A DNA stretch of 64,000 bases from Sphingomonadales bacterium (GCA_011088215.1 JAALKD010000008.1:1-64000), one strand, 5' to 3'. Positions 43,377 through 52,690 are shown, counted from the stretch's first letter. Numbers and translations are program-made. The notes: generated from the sequence alone by a model not told the origin.

Positions 43377-44555
43377 ATGCAGAAACCACAAAAATTCATG
43401 AACCGGATGCTGCTGTTTCTTACAGCGGTTATCATATTGGCAGTGCTGTTGCGCGAGGCCTTGATCACCGCCTTTTTGGCCAACATGGTCCTTAACGGCG
43501 TGATCGGTTTTACGTTGCTAGTGGGCGTTATTTTTGCCCTGCGGCGGGTTCAGGACCTGAAGCCCGAGATTGAATGGATCAAGGCTTTCAAACGTCATGA
43601 AAGCGCCGCCACCTCAGTGACGCCGCGCCTGATGGCGCCGGCTGCGGCGTTGTTGTCCGCGCAGGAAGAAGGCGGTATGCGCCTTTCGACTATCTCCATG
43701 CGCTCCGTGCTGGATGGCATTGTTTCCCGGCTTGAAGAAAGCCGTGAGATCAGCCGCTATTTCACTCAGTTACTTATTTTCCTGGGTCTATTGGGTACTT
43801 TTTGGGGCTTACTTGGCACTATCGGGGCCATCGGCGGCACCATAAACGGCCTTTCGGTCGACGGCAGTGATATGGCGCTGATGTTCGACGAATTGAAAGC
43901 TGGACTGCAAGCGCCGCTGGCGGGTATGGGGACTGCTTTTTCCAGCTCATTGTTTGGTTTGGCGGGTAGCCTGATCATGGGCTTCATGGACTTGCAGGCG
44001 ACCCAGTCGCAAACCCGTTTTTACAATGATGTTGAAGACTGGCTTGCGTCAGTTACCCACTTGTCACGGGGCGAAGTTTCCGAAGGCGTGGCGAGCCCGA
44101 GCTCATATATGACTGCTTTGATGGAGCAAACCGCAGATGGTATCGACCGGTTGCAGCGTACGCTCAAACAATCAGACGACAGCCGGGCCGAGAGTCAGCA
44201 AACCATGACGTCTATTGCCGAATCGCTAGCGGCACTCGGTGACAGGCTAGAGGCACAAAGCGCGCATCTGGCCAGCAACCAGCAATCGGACCGTGCGCTC
44301 ACGGCTGCGATAGAGAAATTAGCCAAGGCGCAAGAGGTAACCGTTGACCCGGCCCCAGCCGTTCCAGCAATGGACGAAGCGACAAAGTCGCATATTCGCA
44401 ACCTGGATGTGGGCATCAAACGTATGATCGATGAACAATCCCGGTCCAGTCAGGCTCTGTCTGATGATTTGCGCAGTGAATTGAAGCTGCTTGCTCGTAC
44501 AATTTCAGCGGGCCTTGATGCAAAACGTAACGACGGCGGAGGCGGAGGTAGCTGA
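43377..44555 (+). CDS. MotA/TolQ/ExbB-family proton channel protein, non-flagellar
   Basis: Membrane protein of 392 residues. Helices lie at about 10-30 and 35-55, a cytoplasmic region follows, and a MotA-type pair of helices is at about 140-165 (LGLLGTFWGLLGTIGAIGG) and 185-205. The remaining 180 residues form a cytoplasmic coiled coil with low-complexity linker. It overlaps the OmpA-like partner gene (TGATG), so the two form a stator pair that could turn proton flow into force on the cell wall. No flagellar genes are near. A role comparable to MotAB, TolQR or ZorAB is open. Confidence 0.85.
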   Translation: MQKPQKFMNRMLLFLTAVIILAVLLREALITAFLANMVLNGVIGFTLLVGVIFALRRVQDLKPEIEWIKAFKRHESAATSVTPRLMAPAAALLSAQEEGGMRLSTISMRSVLDGIVSRLEESREISRYFTQLLIFLGLLGTFWGLLGTIGAIGGTINGLSVDGSDMALMFDELKAGLQAPLAGMGTAFSSSLFGLAGSLIMGFMDLQATQSQTRFYNDVEDWLASVTHLSRGEVSEGVASPSSYMTALMEQTADGIDRLQRTLKQSDDSRAESQQTMTSIAESLAALGDRLEAQSAHLASNQQSDRALTAAIEKLAKAQEVTVDPAPAVPAMDEATKSHIRNLDVGIKRMIDEQSRSSQALSDDLRSELKLLARTISAGLDAKRNDGGGGGS

Positions 44556-45649
44556 TGTTTGCAGCGCGCAGACGTATCGGTAGTTCAGGACCTGATAATA
44601 GTTGGCCGGGTTTTGTTGATGCCTTGTCGTCACTGCTGTTGGTGATAATTTTCCTGTTGTCAATCTTTGTGTTGGGGCAATTTTTCTTGGGGCAGGCACT
44701 GTCTGGCCGTGAACAAGCGCTGGTGGAGTTGCGGGGCCAGGTGGCGCAACTGGGTAATCTGTTGCGGCTGGAGCAGCAAGCCAATACCTCGTTGCGTGGT
44801 AACATGGCGGAACTGGCGGCATCATTAATCGCGGCTAATGCTGACCGTGACAGACTCGGTACACAGCTAGAAACCGCTCAACAAGGTTTGGCCGCATCGC
44901 AAGCCCGCCTCGCAGAAATTACCGCTGCGCGTGATGCGCTGGATGTCCGGGCAAAAGAGCTGACTGCGCAAAATCAGATTTCAGGCGATGCACTGACGCA
45001 GGAACAAATCCTGTCGCGCCAGGCCCGCGAGCAAGTCAATGTGCTTGAGCGCAATGTGACAGCTTTGCGGGAGCAGCTCTCTCGCCTTGAAGCAGCCCTG
45101 AACGCCAGCGATGAGCGGGACCGCCGCAATCAGGCGGTGATTGTTGATATGGGCCGCAGGCTTAACCGCGCGCTCGCCAGCAAGGTGGAAGAACTGGCTG
45201 GATACAGGTCTGAATTTTTTGGCCGGTTGAAAGAAGTTCTGTCCAGTCGCCCTGAAATTCGCACCGAAGGCGACCGGTTTGTTTTCGCAAGCGAATTGTT
45301 GTTCGCCAGCGGCCAATCTGAACTTGGCCCTGAAGGGCGAGCAGAACTTCGAAAGTTTGCCGAAACTCTGATTTCTATCTCACGGGAAATTCCAGCAGAT
45401 TTGCCCTGGATACTCCGTGTGGATGGCCATACCGACAAACGACCAATTGCCACAGCGGCCTACGCCAGCAATTGGGAACTTTCCAGTGCGCGCGCCATCA
45501 GCGTGGTTCGGTTTTTGGTGTCGACAGGCGTGCCACCAGAGCGATTAGCCGCTGCCGGGTTCGGCGAGTTTCAGCCTATTGATCCCGCCGAGAATATTTT
45601 TGCCTATAGTCGCAACCGGCGTATCGAGATGCGTTTAACTCAACGATAA
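44555..45649 (+). CDS. MotB-like OmpA-domain peptidoglycan-binding protein, non-flagellar
   Basis: Partner of the preceding channel, 364 residues. One N-terminal helix (about 22-46) carries the proton-accepting Asp in WPGFVDALSSLLLVIIFLL. A long coiled coil of about 130 residues follows, then an OmpA-like domain (LLFASGQSELGPEGRAELRK, RVDGHTDKRPI, NRRIEMRL) that binds peptidoglycan. The helix-Asp and OmpA arrangement is that of MotB. The long coil separates the channel from the cell wall further than in MotB. Confidence 0.87.
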   Translation: MFAARRRIGSSGPDNSWPGFVDALSSLLLVIIFLLSIFVLGQFFLGQALSGREQALVELRGQVAQLGNLLRLEQQANTSLRGNMAELAASLIAANADRDRLGTQLETAQQGLAASQARLAEITAARDALDVRAKELTAQNQISGDALTQEQILSRQAREQVNVLERNVTALREQLSRLEAALNASDERDRRNQAVIVDMGRRLNRALASKVEELAGYRSEFFGRLKEVLSSRPEIRTEGDRFVFASELLFASGQSELGPEGRAELRKFAETLISISREIPADLPWILRVDGHTDKRPIATAAYASNWELSSARAISVVRFLVSTGVPPERLAAAGFGEFQPIDPAENIFAYSRNRRIEMRLTQR

Positions 45650-45684
45650 ACCATAAAACGACAGAGCAGTTTGGGGGATTGAAG

Positions 45685-47220
45685 ATGAAATTTTCGTTTT
45701 TTTCGGTAACGGTTTTATTGGCGGCGATGTTCGCGAGCGCGGTGACCGCTCAAGGTAAGCCGGCCCCAGATACCCAGACAATTGCCGCCCTCACACAAAA
45801 ATATGTCAAACAATCCTATCCGTTATTGAAAGACCTGTTGTCGGTGCCGAGCGACGCGCATTTCCCCGAACATGTCACGGCGAATGTGGCTTGGATGAAA
45901 AGCGCGTTTGACGGTCGTGGGTTTGAGACAACTGTTTTGGAAACCGGCGGTCCACCACTGTTGCTGGCTGAACGCAAAGTGAGCGCAGCCGCCAAAACCG
46001 TTTTGATCTATTTGCAAATCGATGGTCAGCCGGTGGACCCATCAAAATGGAATCAGGAAAACCCCTATAGGCCAGTTTTGAAAGAACAACGGGAGGGCCA
46101 GTGGCAAATCATTGACTGGGACAACCTGCAGGGTGCCCTGAACCCCGAATGGCGTGTGTTTGCGCGCGCGGCATCGGACGCCAAGGGCCCGGTCGCCATG
46201 TTCCTGACCGCGCTGGACATATTGAATGCGGAAGGGCTGACACAGACGCATAACCTCAAGGTTATTATGGATTTTGAGGAAGAGCTTGGCTCGCCGCACC
46301 TGCCTGCTGCCGTTGAGAAATACAAAGATGAACTCGCCGCTGATATGCTGTTAATTTACGATGGTCCACGCCATACCAGCAATCGACCAACCCTGGTGTT
46401 CGGTGCCCGCGGTATTGCCACTGTTTCACTGACTGTTTTTGGCCCCAGGCGTCCGCAACACAGCGGCACCTACGGCAATTATGTGCCAAATCCTGCTATC
46501 CGTCTGAGCAGATTGCTCGCCAGCATGGAAGACGACGAGGGCCGGGTTATCATTCCGGGGTTTTATGACGGTATTGAAATCGCACCTGATGTTCGTGCCG
46601 TTATCAACAGTGTGCCGGACGACGAAGAGGCAATCAGACGGTCTATAGGTATTAAGACCCCTGACCGTGTAGCGGCCACTTACCAGGAATCGATTCAATA
46701 CCCCAGCATGAGTATTCTGGGCCTTGAAAGCGCATGGGTGGGGTCGCAGGCGCGTACCATCATCCCCGCTACCGCTACTGCAGAGCTTGACATAAGGCTA
46801 GTGATTGAAAGTGACCCAGAGCGGCTTGTGGGTTTGGTCCGTCAGCATATTGAGGATCAGGGCTTTCATATCATAGACGGTGATGCACCCACCGACATGG
46901 AGCGCGCAACTCATGACAAGCTCATTTCGTTTGATTATGAAGTATCCTACGCAGCCTTTCGCACGCCATTGCCGTCGCCCGCCGGTGTCTGGGCGGAAAG
47001 GGCGCTGGTGCGGGCCTTTGGAGAAAAACCGATCAAAATTAGAACCGGCGGCGGCTCGATACCCATTTCGCCGTTTGTCGCAAGCCTAGGTCTGCCTGCG
47101 ATTCTCGTTCCGGCGGTTTATATCGAGAACAACCAGCACAGCCCCAATGAAAACCTGCGCCTCGGCAATTATGTTGACGGCATTCGTGCCTATCTGGCGA
47201 TTTTGACCCAACCCGATTGA
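45685..47220 (+). CDS. Secreted M20-family metallohydrolase with a changed metal ligand
   Basis: Exported protein of 511 residues: signal peptide (FSFFSVTVLLAAMFASAVTA), then an M20 fold. The Asp-bridge (ARAASDAKGP), catalytic Glu pair (DFEEELGSP), dimerisation insertion (HSGTYGNYVPNP) and C-terminal His (NNQHSPNENLRL) are intact. However, the first metal-ligand position, normally His in the HxD motif, is Gln (YLQIDGQPVD). ATG at 45685 has GGGGG 7 bases upstream. It could be a peptidase with altered metal binding, or a binding protein. A serine hydrolase gene follows after 19 bases. Confidence 0.82.
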   Translation: MKFSFFSVTVLLAAMFASAVTAQGKPAPDTQTIAALTQKYVKQSYPLLKDLLSVPSDAHFPEHVTANVAWMKSAFDGRGFETTVLETGGPPLLLAERKVSAAAKTVLIYLQIDGQPVDPSKWNQENPYRPVLKEQREGQWQIIDWDNLQGALNPEWRVFARAASDAKGPVAMFLTALDILNAEGLTQTHNLKVIMDFEEELGSPHLPAAVEKYKDELAADMLLIYDGPRHTSNRPTLVFGARGIATVSLTVFGPRRPQHSGTYGNYVPNPAIRLSRLLASMEDDEGRVIIPGFYDGIEIAPDVRAVINSVPDDEEAIRRSIGIKTPDRVAATYQESIQYPSMSILGLESAWVGSQARTIIPATATAELDIRLVIESDPERLVGLVRQHIEDQGFHIIDGDAPTDMERATHDKLISFDYEVSYAAFRTPLPSPAGVWAERALVRAFGEKPIKIRTGGGSIPISPFVASLGLPAILVPAVYIENNQHSPNENLRLGNYVDGIRAYLAILTQPD

Positions 47221-47239
47221 GTGAATTTGAAGGGTAGCT

Positions 47240-48259
47240 ATGATTGTAAGGTTATTTTGTTTGTGGATGTGTTTTGTCGGCGCGCCGGTTGCTGCGCAGA
47301 GCGAGATTGATGAAATTGCAGCGGACCTTGCCGCCGGAAAATATAAAGGCATTACCGGTGGTATGGTCAGCGTGAGCGGTGAGGTGTTGTTTGAGGCATA
47401 TGCCCCTAGATACACCGCGGACCGGCGGCACGACATACGATCCGCGACCAAGAGCATTACAGCGCTTCTTATCGGTGAACTGGTTGCAGACGGCAGCCTC
47501 AAGAATGTGAAAACCAAACTGTCAAAAATTCTTCCTGACGAGTTTAACCACATCGCGAAAGGGGATCCGCGCCGCAACATTACAGTTGAAGATGTGTTAA
47601 CCATGCGAACAGGTTTAGCCTGTAACGATTGGGCACCCGCGTCCGTCGGCCATGAAGATAAAATGTATAAAACCAACGATTGGGCGGCGTTCCTGCTGTC
47701 GCAGCCCATGGCTTATGAGCGTAGCAAGCATTTCAGTTATTGCACTGGCGGCGTGGTTTTGCTTGGGCGCGTTATTAAGGGACTGTCAGGTATGTCGGTG
47801 CCAGAGTATGCCAGCCAGCGATTGTTCGGCCCGCTTGGCATCACTGACGCCAGATGGGAAAAAACACCGAAAGGTTATGCAGACACGGGCGGTCATTTAC
47901 GACTGAGCCTTGATGACCTGCATAAAATTGGACGTCTGGTGCTGGCAAAAGGGGAGTGGGGCAATGAGCAAATTATTGACGCAAAGTGGCTTGCGACCAT
48001 TACATCCGAACAAACTGAAATTCCGGAACGCCGCGAAAAATATGGTTATCTTTGGTGGCGCGACAGCGGCGAAGTAAAGGGGAAAAAAGTCACCCTTCTG
48101 TACGCACACGGCAATGGCGGTAACTTTATCTTCATTGTTCCAGAACTTAACTTGGTTGCTTCATTTACCGGAAAAAACTACGGCAAACGGACTCAGTTTA
48201 TTCCCAATCAGATTGTTGCCCAAAAAATTGTCCCGACACTAATTGATGGGCAAAAATAA
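47240..48259 (+). CDS. Secreted serine hydrolase, class C beta-lactamase-like
   Basis: Exported protein of 339 residues with a signal peptide (VRLFCLWMCFVGAPVAAQ). The penicillin-binding/beta-lactamase fold is shown by the SxxK motif (RSATKSITALLIGE), the region TVEDVLTMRTGL and a C-terminal YAHGNGGNFIF in place of the KTG/HxG motif. The Tyr motif is atypical (FSYCTGG). Members include peptidases, esterases and amide hydrolases, so a beta-lactam role should not be assumed. It lies 19 bases after the M20 gene. Confidence 0.83.
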   Translation: MIVRLFCLWMCFVGAPVAAQSEIDEIAADLAAGKYKGITGGMVSVSGEVLFEAYAPRYTADRRHDIRSATKSITALLIGELVADGSLKNVKTKLSKILPDEFNHIAKGDPRRNITVEDVLTMRTGLACNDWAPASVGHEDKMYKTNDWAAFLLSQPMAYERSKHFSYCTGGVVLLGRVIKGLSGMSVPEYASQRLFGPLGITDARWEKTPKGYADTGGHLRLSLDDLHKIGRLVLAKGEWGNEQIIDAKWLATITSEQTEIPERREKYGYLWWRDSGEVKGKKVTLLYAHGNGGNFIFIVPELNLVASFTGKNYGKRTQFIPNQIVAQKIVPTLIDGQK

Positions 48260-48266
48260 CGGGCGT

Positions 48267-49208
48267 TTAGGTCGATTGCCAAAAGAACAGTGATTGGTCT
48301 GTGTCCACGGCCTTCAATTCAATCGTTTCAGCATTCTTGTAGCCATCCAAAACAAAGCGAAACCCTACGTTACCAGCGCGCGGGACACCAATGTTTTGCA
48401 ATTCGGCAATATGTTCGCTGGCATGGGTTGACGCTGCCATTTCCCCGTCCACATATAGCCCTATTTCGGCGGGATTTTCCTGCCCGACGTAGAAGGCCCA
48501 GCCGATGATATGCTCGCCCGCTGAAAATCCAAAGTCATGATAACAAAACGGCTTTTTCTCTGCGGCGACGGAAAGCTGTTTCTCCAGATAGGTTGCTACC
48601 TGCTGATAGAAAATATGATCGCGTTCGTTCCAGCGCAAGATATCCTGTCTTACTACAGGACTAATTTCAGTTGCCTGATCGCTTGATCGGGTATTGATCC
48701 GTATGTTCTCAAAAGCCAGTCCTTTTGTTTGTTCAAAAAGCTGGAGGCATTCGTCGTAGCGTTCTTGCAAACCGACCATATGAAAGGCTTGCCAAGGACA
48801 TTGGCCAATCATGCGAAACTGTTTGTTTGTTTCGCTGGGGTCGCGGTAGAAATCGACAAAGTCCCTATCAAGGTCAAAGTGTTTTTGGCGGTGATGAAAC
48901 TCAGATATCACGCGTTCTACCGGATCACGAACAAAAGCAATACTGTTGGCAGCTTCAAATAAGTGCAGGTAAGTTTCGGCAAAAACATGCCCAGTCATCC
49001 ATTGTTTTTTTTCCGCCATGAAAGCCTGGTAGAAAGCATATGCATCCTGAGCTTTGCCGTATATATGCTTCGCGACCAAAGGTGATGTGTCTGGCGAGCC
49101 GGACCCGTAATCCCGCTCAAACGCCGAATCACCAAAAATCTGTGCTGCTGCGTTGTTAAAACTGGTGCCAGCTGTTTTAGGAATATGAATGAACAATAGT
49201 GGCGGCAT
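48267..49208 (-). CDS. Sulfotransferase family protein (PAPS-dependent)
   Basis: Soluble 313-residue protein with the 5'-phosphosulfate motif FIHIPKTAGTSFN and the 3'-phosphate motif AFVRDPVERVISEFHHR, as in the heparan 2-O-sulfotransferase-like family. The C-terminal 100 residues form a beta-rich region that may bind the acceptor. ATG at 49208 has GGAG 6 bases upstream. It follows the ABC exporter gene by 14 bases, suggesting that a sulfated glycan or lipid is exported by that transporter; this is inference from gene order. Confidence 0.82.
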   Translation of the reverse strand: MPPLLFIHIPKTAGTSFNNAAAQIFGDSAFERDYGSGSPDTSPLVAKHIYGKAQDAYAFYQAFMAEKKQWMTGHVFAETYLHLFEAANSIAFVRDPVERVISEFHHRQKHFDLDRDFVDFYRDPSETNKQFRMIGQCPWQAFHMVGLQERYDECLQLFEQTKGLAFENIRINTRSSDQATEISPVVRQDILRWNERDHIFYQQVATYLEKQLSVAAEKKPFCYHDFGFSAGEHIIGWAFYVGQENPAEIGLYVDGEMAASTHASEHIAELQNIGVPRAGNVGFRFVLDGYKNAETIELKAVDTDQSLFFWQST

Positions 49209-49222
49209 TACGTGCTCCAACT

Positions 49223-51013
49223 TCAAACGTCGGTGTCACCTCCAAATTGAAGGTCTGCCAATCGTTTGTAAAGCCCGTCTTTGGCGACCAGTTCCGCGTG
49301 TGTGCCCTCCGCAACTATTTTGCCTTCGTCCAGAACGATAATACGGTCGGCTTTTTTCACCGTTGCCAGTCGGTGCGCGATCACAAGTGTGGTACGGTTT
49401 TTCATCAAATTTTCAAGCGCGCTCTGCACTTTCAGTTCTGATTCAGCGTCCAACGCGCTGGTGGCCTCATCCAGCAATAATATAGGTGCGTCGCGCAGGA
49501 TAGCGCGAGCAATGGCGATACGTTGACGCTGGCCACCGGACAGCCGCGTGCCGCGTTCTCCAAGGAAAGTATCGTAACCCTGATCAGACCGTTCGATAAA
49601 TTCATGAGCTGCCGCAGCTTGGGCTGCCGCGCGCACGTCTTCGTCGGACGCATCTAACCGGCCATAGCGAATGTTTTCGGCAATCGAATCGGCAAAAATG
49701 ATAGTTTCTTGCGGTACAAGCGACAGATATTTCCTGAAGTCGGTAGGTTCGGTTTCTGAAATATCGATTCCATCAATGGTAATCTTACCATTTTGCGGAT
49801 CATAAAAGCGAAGCAGCAGCTGTAAAACGGTGGTTTTCCCAGCGCCGGAAGGTCCCACAAGTGCAAGCGTTTCACCGGGCTTCACGGTCAGATTAAAGCC
49901 CGAAAGAGCAGCCTCATCTTTCTTGCTGGGGTAATTAAAGGTGATATCGTTGAAGCGAATTTCGCCCTTAAGGTCAGCGGGCACAGCAACAGGCTTGGTT
50001 GGCGCCTTGATGATTGCCTCAGCGCTTAACAATTCCGCTAGCCGTCCGGCAGCCCCCGCAGCGCGTTGTAATTCGCTGTATACTTCAGAAAGAGCACCAA
50101 ACGCCCCGGCAACAAAGACTGCGCGCATAATAAAATCGAGCATTTGACCACCGGTCATTGAACCGGCGATGACGTCCTGCGCGCCTTGGTATAGCACCAA
50201 TGCAATGGCACCGAAAATCATCGATATCATGGTGAAGGTAAGCGCGGCGCGCACCTGAATTCGCCGCCTGGCAGCTAAAAAGGCATCGTCTACGTGGCTG
50301 CCAAAGCGCCGCGCCTCGGATTGTTCCTGGGTGAATGCCTGCACAATGTTAAGCGCCGACAGTGATTCGTTGGCACGTGCGCCCACGTCAGCCACTTTGT
50401 CCTGACTGGTGCGCGATAGGGTGCGCACACGTTTGCCGACCACAATAATGATGCCGAGCAGCAGGGGAATCATAAGCAGGATATAGGTCATCAACTCCGG
50501 TGACATGAAAAACAGCCACACTGTGCCGATGACGGCGATTAGAAAATTACGCGCCCAAACTGATACACTTGAGCCAACGATGGTCTGCACCAGTGTGGTG
50601 TCTGCGGTGAGCCGCGAAACAATTTCACCAGGCCGGTTTTCCTCAAAAAACTCGGGCGACAAGGTGATTAGTCGTTCGTAAACCGCTTTTCTTATGTCAG
50701 CAACCACCCGTTCACCAAGCCAGGTTACGAAGTAGAAGCGTGCGGCGGTTGCAACAGCCATAACCACAACGATGCCGAAAAATATATAGAAATAGTCGTC
50801 CACCTTCTGGGCGTTGTCGGCTGAAAAGCCTTTATCGACAATGTCGCCGAGGGCGGTTGGCACTATCAGTACGGTAAGCGCGGCGATTATTAGAAAGAAG
50901 CCGGCCCAAAAAAGCTGGGGCTTATATACCCGAACGAAAGACCAAAGGGTTTTCAGATTGACAAGTTTGCCTTTAGGGGGCTGGTGTTCTTGGCGAATTG
51001 TACTGTCGCTCAT
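49223..51013 (-). CDS. ABC exporter with fused membrane and ATPase domains (MsbA/lipid A-type)
   Basis: Half-transporter of 596 residues with six helices (about 30-320) and a nucleotide-binding domain: Walker A GPSGAGKTT, Q-loop SLVPQE, signature LSGGQRQRIAIARA, Walker B ILLLDEATSALDAE and the H-loop AHRLATV. ATG at 51013 (MSDSTIRQ) has GAGG 11 bases upstream; an earlier ATG at 51046 has no ribosome site. Such transporters export lipids, peptides or glycolipids. It shares a transcript with the sulfotransferase. Confidence 0.93.
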   Translation of the reverse strand: MSDSTIRQEHQPPKGKLVNLKTLWSFVRVYKPQLFWAGFFLIIAALTVLIVPTALGDIVDKGFSADNAQKVDDYFYIFFGIVVVMAVATAARFYFVTWLGERVVADIRKAVYERLITLSPEFFEENRPGEIVSRLTADTTLVQTIVGSSVSVWARNFLIAVIGTVWLFFMSPELMTYILLMIPLLLGIIIVVGKRVRTLSRTSQDKVADVGARANESLSALNIVQAFTQEQSEARRFGSHVDDAFLAARRRIQVRAALTFTMISMIFGAIALVLYQGAQDVIAGSMTGGQMLDFIMRAVFVAGAFGALSEVYSELQRAAGAAGRLAELLSAEAIIKAPTKPVAVPADLKGEIRFNDITFNYPSKKDEAALSGFNLTVKPGETLALVGPSGAGKTTVLQLLLRFYDPQNGKITIDGIDISETEPTDFRKYLSLVPQETIIFADSIAENIRYGRLDASDEDVRAAAQAAAAHEFIERSDQGYDTFLGERGTRLSGGQRQRIAIARAILRDAPILLLDEATSALDAESELKVQSALENLMKNRTTLVIAHRLATVKKADRIIVLDEGKIVAEGTHAELVAKDGLYKRLADLQFGGDTDV

Positions 51014-51232
51014 TGGCTTTATTTCCTCACTGGACTGATCTGTCATATAAGCGCGATGAGGCCAAAAGCCAACGATTCAAATCCCAATTCAGTTTAAATT
51101 ACTGCCGAACCGTCGCCGAACAATTGACAGTCTGACAGAAAATGCACCAAGCCAGTAAGAAATGAACAGAACAGCCTTGCATTCGTTTGCGCTATATCCT
51201 ATACGGACGCCTCGTTTTTGGAGATACGACCA

Positions 51233-51457
51233 ATGAAACAAGATATTCATCCCGAGTACCACACAATCAAAGTGGTTATGACTGACGGGACAACTTTTGA
51301 GACTCGTTCAACATGGGGCTCGGAAGGTGATACTCTCAACCTTGAGATCGACCCTAAGTCGCACCCTGCATGGACTGGCGGCACTCGCCAAGTTCTGGAA
51401 GGTGGCCGTGTGGCACGCTTTAACAAGCGTTTTGGTGGTTTGAAGCTTAACAAGTAA
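51233..51457 (+). CDS. rpmE: 50S ribosomal protein L31
   Basis: Ribosomal protein of 74 residues starting [19 protein letters not shown] and ending [10 protein letters not shown]. The cysteines of the zinc-binding L31 type are absent, so this is the C-minus form. ATG at 51233 follows GGAG at 9 bases. Confidence 0.96.
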   Translation: MKQDIHPEYHTIKVVMTDGTTFETRSTWGSEGDTLNLEIDPKSHPAWTGGTRQVLEGGRVARFNKRFGGLKLNK

Positions 51458-51483
51458 GCCTCTGACACTATTTGATTATTTGG

Positions 51484-51515
51484 AAAAGGCGCTGATTTTC
51501 GGCGTCTTTTTCTTT
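51484..51515 (+). terminator. Terminator after rpmE
   Basis: AAAAGGCGC pairs with GCGTCTTTT, including one G-T pair, and runs into TTTTTCTTT. Confidence 0.8.
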
Positions 51516-51554
51516 GTCTGCTCTTGCAAGATTTATTTGTCATTCCTACATAAG

Positions 51555-51654
51555 ATTTGTTCGGTCGCCGCTTGAGCGGGACTGACGAATATTCCGGCCG
51601 GGCCATTATGGCGGGTCATACAATCTAGTTGCTTCTGTAGGAGAGCTTGACATG
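51555..51654 (+). promoter_or_regulatory. ROSE-like RNA thermometer leader of hsp20
   Basis: The leader holds successive hairpins: CCGC/GCGG (near 51569), GCCAT/ATGGC (near 51605), and a last one in which TTGCTTCT faces AGGAGAGC of the ribosome site. The short imperfect last hairpin that pairs TTGCT with AGGAG next to the start codon is the hallmark of alphaproteobacterial ROSE elements, which melt on heating to allow translation of small heat-shock proteins. Confidence 0.6.
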
Positions 51655-52110
51655 AGAACTTTCGATTTATCCCCTTTAATGCGTAGCACTGTCGGCTTCG
51701 ATCATCTGAACCGATTGCTTGATTCGGCGCTAACCAGCGACGGCGCAGCGGCTTATCCGCCGTACAATATTGAAAAATTGTCTGAGGACGACTATCGCAT
51801 CACCATGGCGGTGGCAGGTTTTGCGCCTGAAGAACTGACCATTACAGTGCAGGAAGGTACGCTTGTGCTCGCGGGCAAGGCCGAAGAGACCGAAACCGAG
51901 CGCAGTTTTCTGCATCGCGGCATCGCCAAGCGCGCGTTCGAGCGCCGCTTTGAATTGGCTGACACCATTCAGGTGGGTGACGCCAAGTTTGAAAATGGCT
52001 TGCTGGAAATTGAGTTGCGTCGCGTGATCCCGGATCATAAGAAGCCGCGTAATATTTCGATTAGGTCTGGCGAAAGCCAAATGAAGACCATCGAGTCTGA
52101 CGCGGCCTAA
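51652..52110 (+). CDS. Small heat-shock protein Hsp20 (IbpA-like)
   Basis: ATP-independent chaperone of 152 residues that holds unfolding proteins. The alpha-crystallin domain spans about residues 38-135, with YRITMAVAGFAPEELTITVQ and FENGLLEIELRRVIP. The N-terminus (MRTFDLSPLMRSTVGFDHL) is of the IbpA class. The ATG has AGGAG 8 bases upstream inside the ROSE-like hairpin, pointing to thermal control at the RNA level. Confidence 0.93.
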   Translation: MRTFDLSPLMRSTVGFDHLNRLLDSALTSDGAAAYPPYNIEKLSEDDYRITMAVAGFAPEELTITVQEGTLVLAGKAEETETERSFLHRGIAKRAFERRFELADTIQVGDAKFENGLLEIELRRVIPDHKKPRNISIRSGESQMKTIESDAA

Positions 52111-52224
52111 AACTCCGGCCGTGCTTTGGTGAATGGCCCTCAGGTTGTTTGAACCCTGAAGCCAGCCTAGGGCTTTTCCTTCCCGTTTATGTTTTCTCCC
52201 AACGACCCTCGCTGTCGTTTACTT

Positions 52225-52260
52225 GTGGAGGCGATCCTTTGTGGTTTGCCTCCACCTTTT
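52225..52260 (+). terminator. Terminator between hsp20 and the converging GFA gene
   Basis: GTGGAGGC (52225-52232) pairs with GCCTCCAC (52248-52255), followed by CTTTT. Confidence 0.7.
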
Positions 52261-52267
52261 CGGTCTA

Positions 52268-52690
52268 TTAGTGACGACCTGCAAAGTGCTGAATCGCCCC
52301 CTCTATTGGTTGTACCCAAGGCATTCTTGTGCGAGTGAATATTTCTTCGTTTATTGTAAGAATTGAAGGGTTGTCTAAGGTCATGACATTAACTTCGGCG
52401 TCATTTTTGGAATTTGTGCCTACCCATTTCAAATAGGTGCCACAGGATTTGCAAAATTGTCGAACAGCCGTATCGCTAAAAGACACAGCTCCTTTGGGTT
52501 TGCTTATCCATCGAAACTTGTTTTTCGGTACGATAAAGAAAACAGAAAATGGACTTCCTAGATGTGTCTGGCAATCGCGACAGTGACAGGCAAGTGTATG
52601 AGCTTCTGTGACGTCAACTTCATAACGAGCCGCGCCGCATCGACATCCGCCAAATTCTTGAATTGGCGGCAGTGAAGTTTCTTCAATCAT
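52268..52690 (-). CDS. GFA-family (Mss4-like) zinc protein
   Basis: Soluble 140-residue protein of the glutathione-dependent formaldehyde-activating family fold. Zinc-binding cysteines are in FGGCRCGAARY, LACHCRDCQTHLG and FCKSCGTYLKW. Many members have no proven enzyme activity. Its ATG overlaps the stop of the DUF1192 gene (ATGA), so the two are coupled. Confidence 0.88.
   Translation of the reverse strand: MIEETSLPPIQEFGGCRCGAARYEVDVTEAHTLACHCRDCQTHLGSPFSVFFIVPKNKFRWISKPKGAVSFSDTAVRQFCKSCGTYLKWVGTNSKNDAEVNVMTLDNPSILTINEEIFTRTRMPWVQPIEGAIQHFAGRH

Noticed and set aside
43377-45649. Zorya-type defence system (ZorA/ZorB-like pair)
   Set aside because: The two stator genes fit in outline, but there is no ZorC, ZorD or ZorE gene; neighbours are suhB and hydrolases, which suggests a core cellular function.
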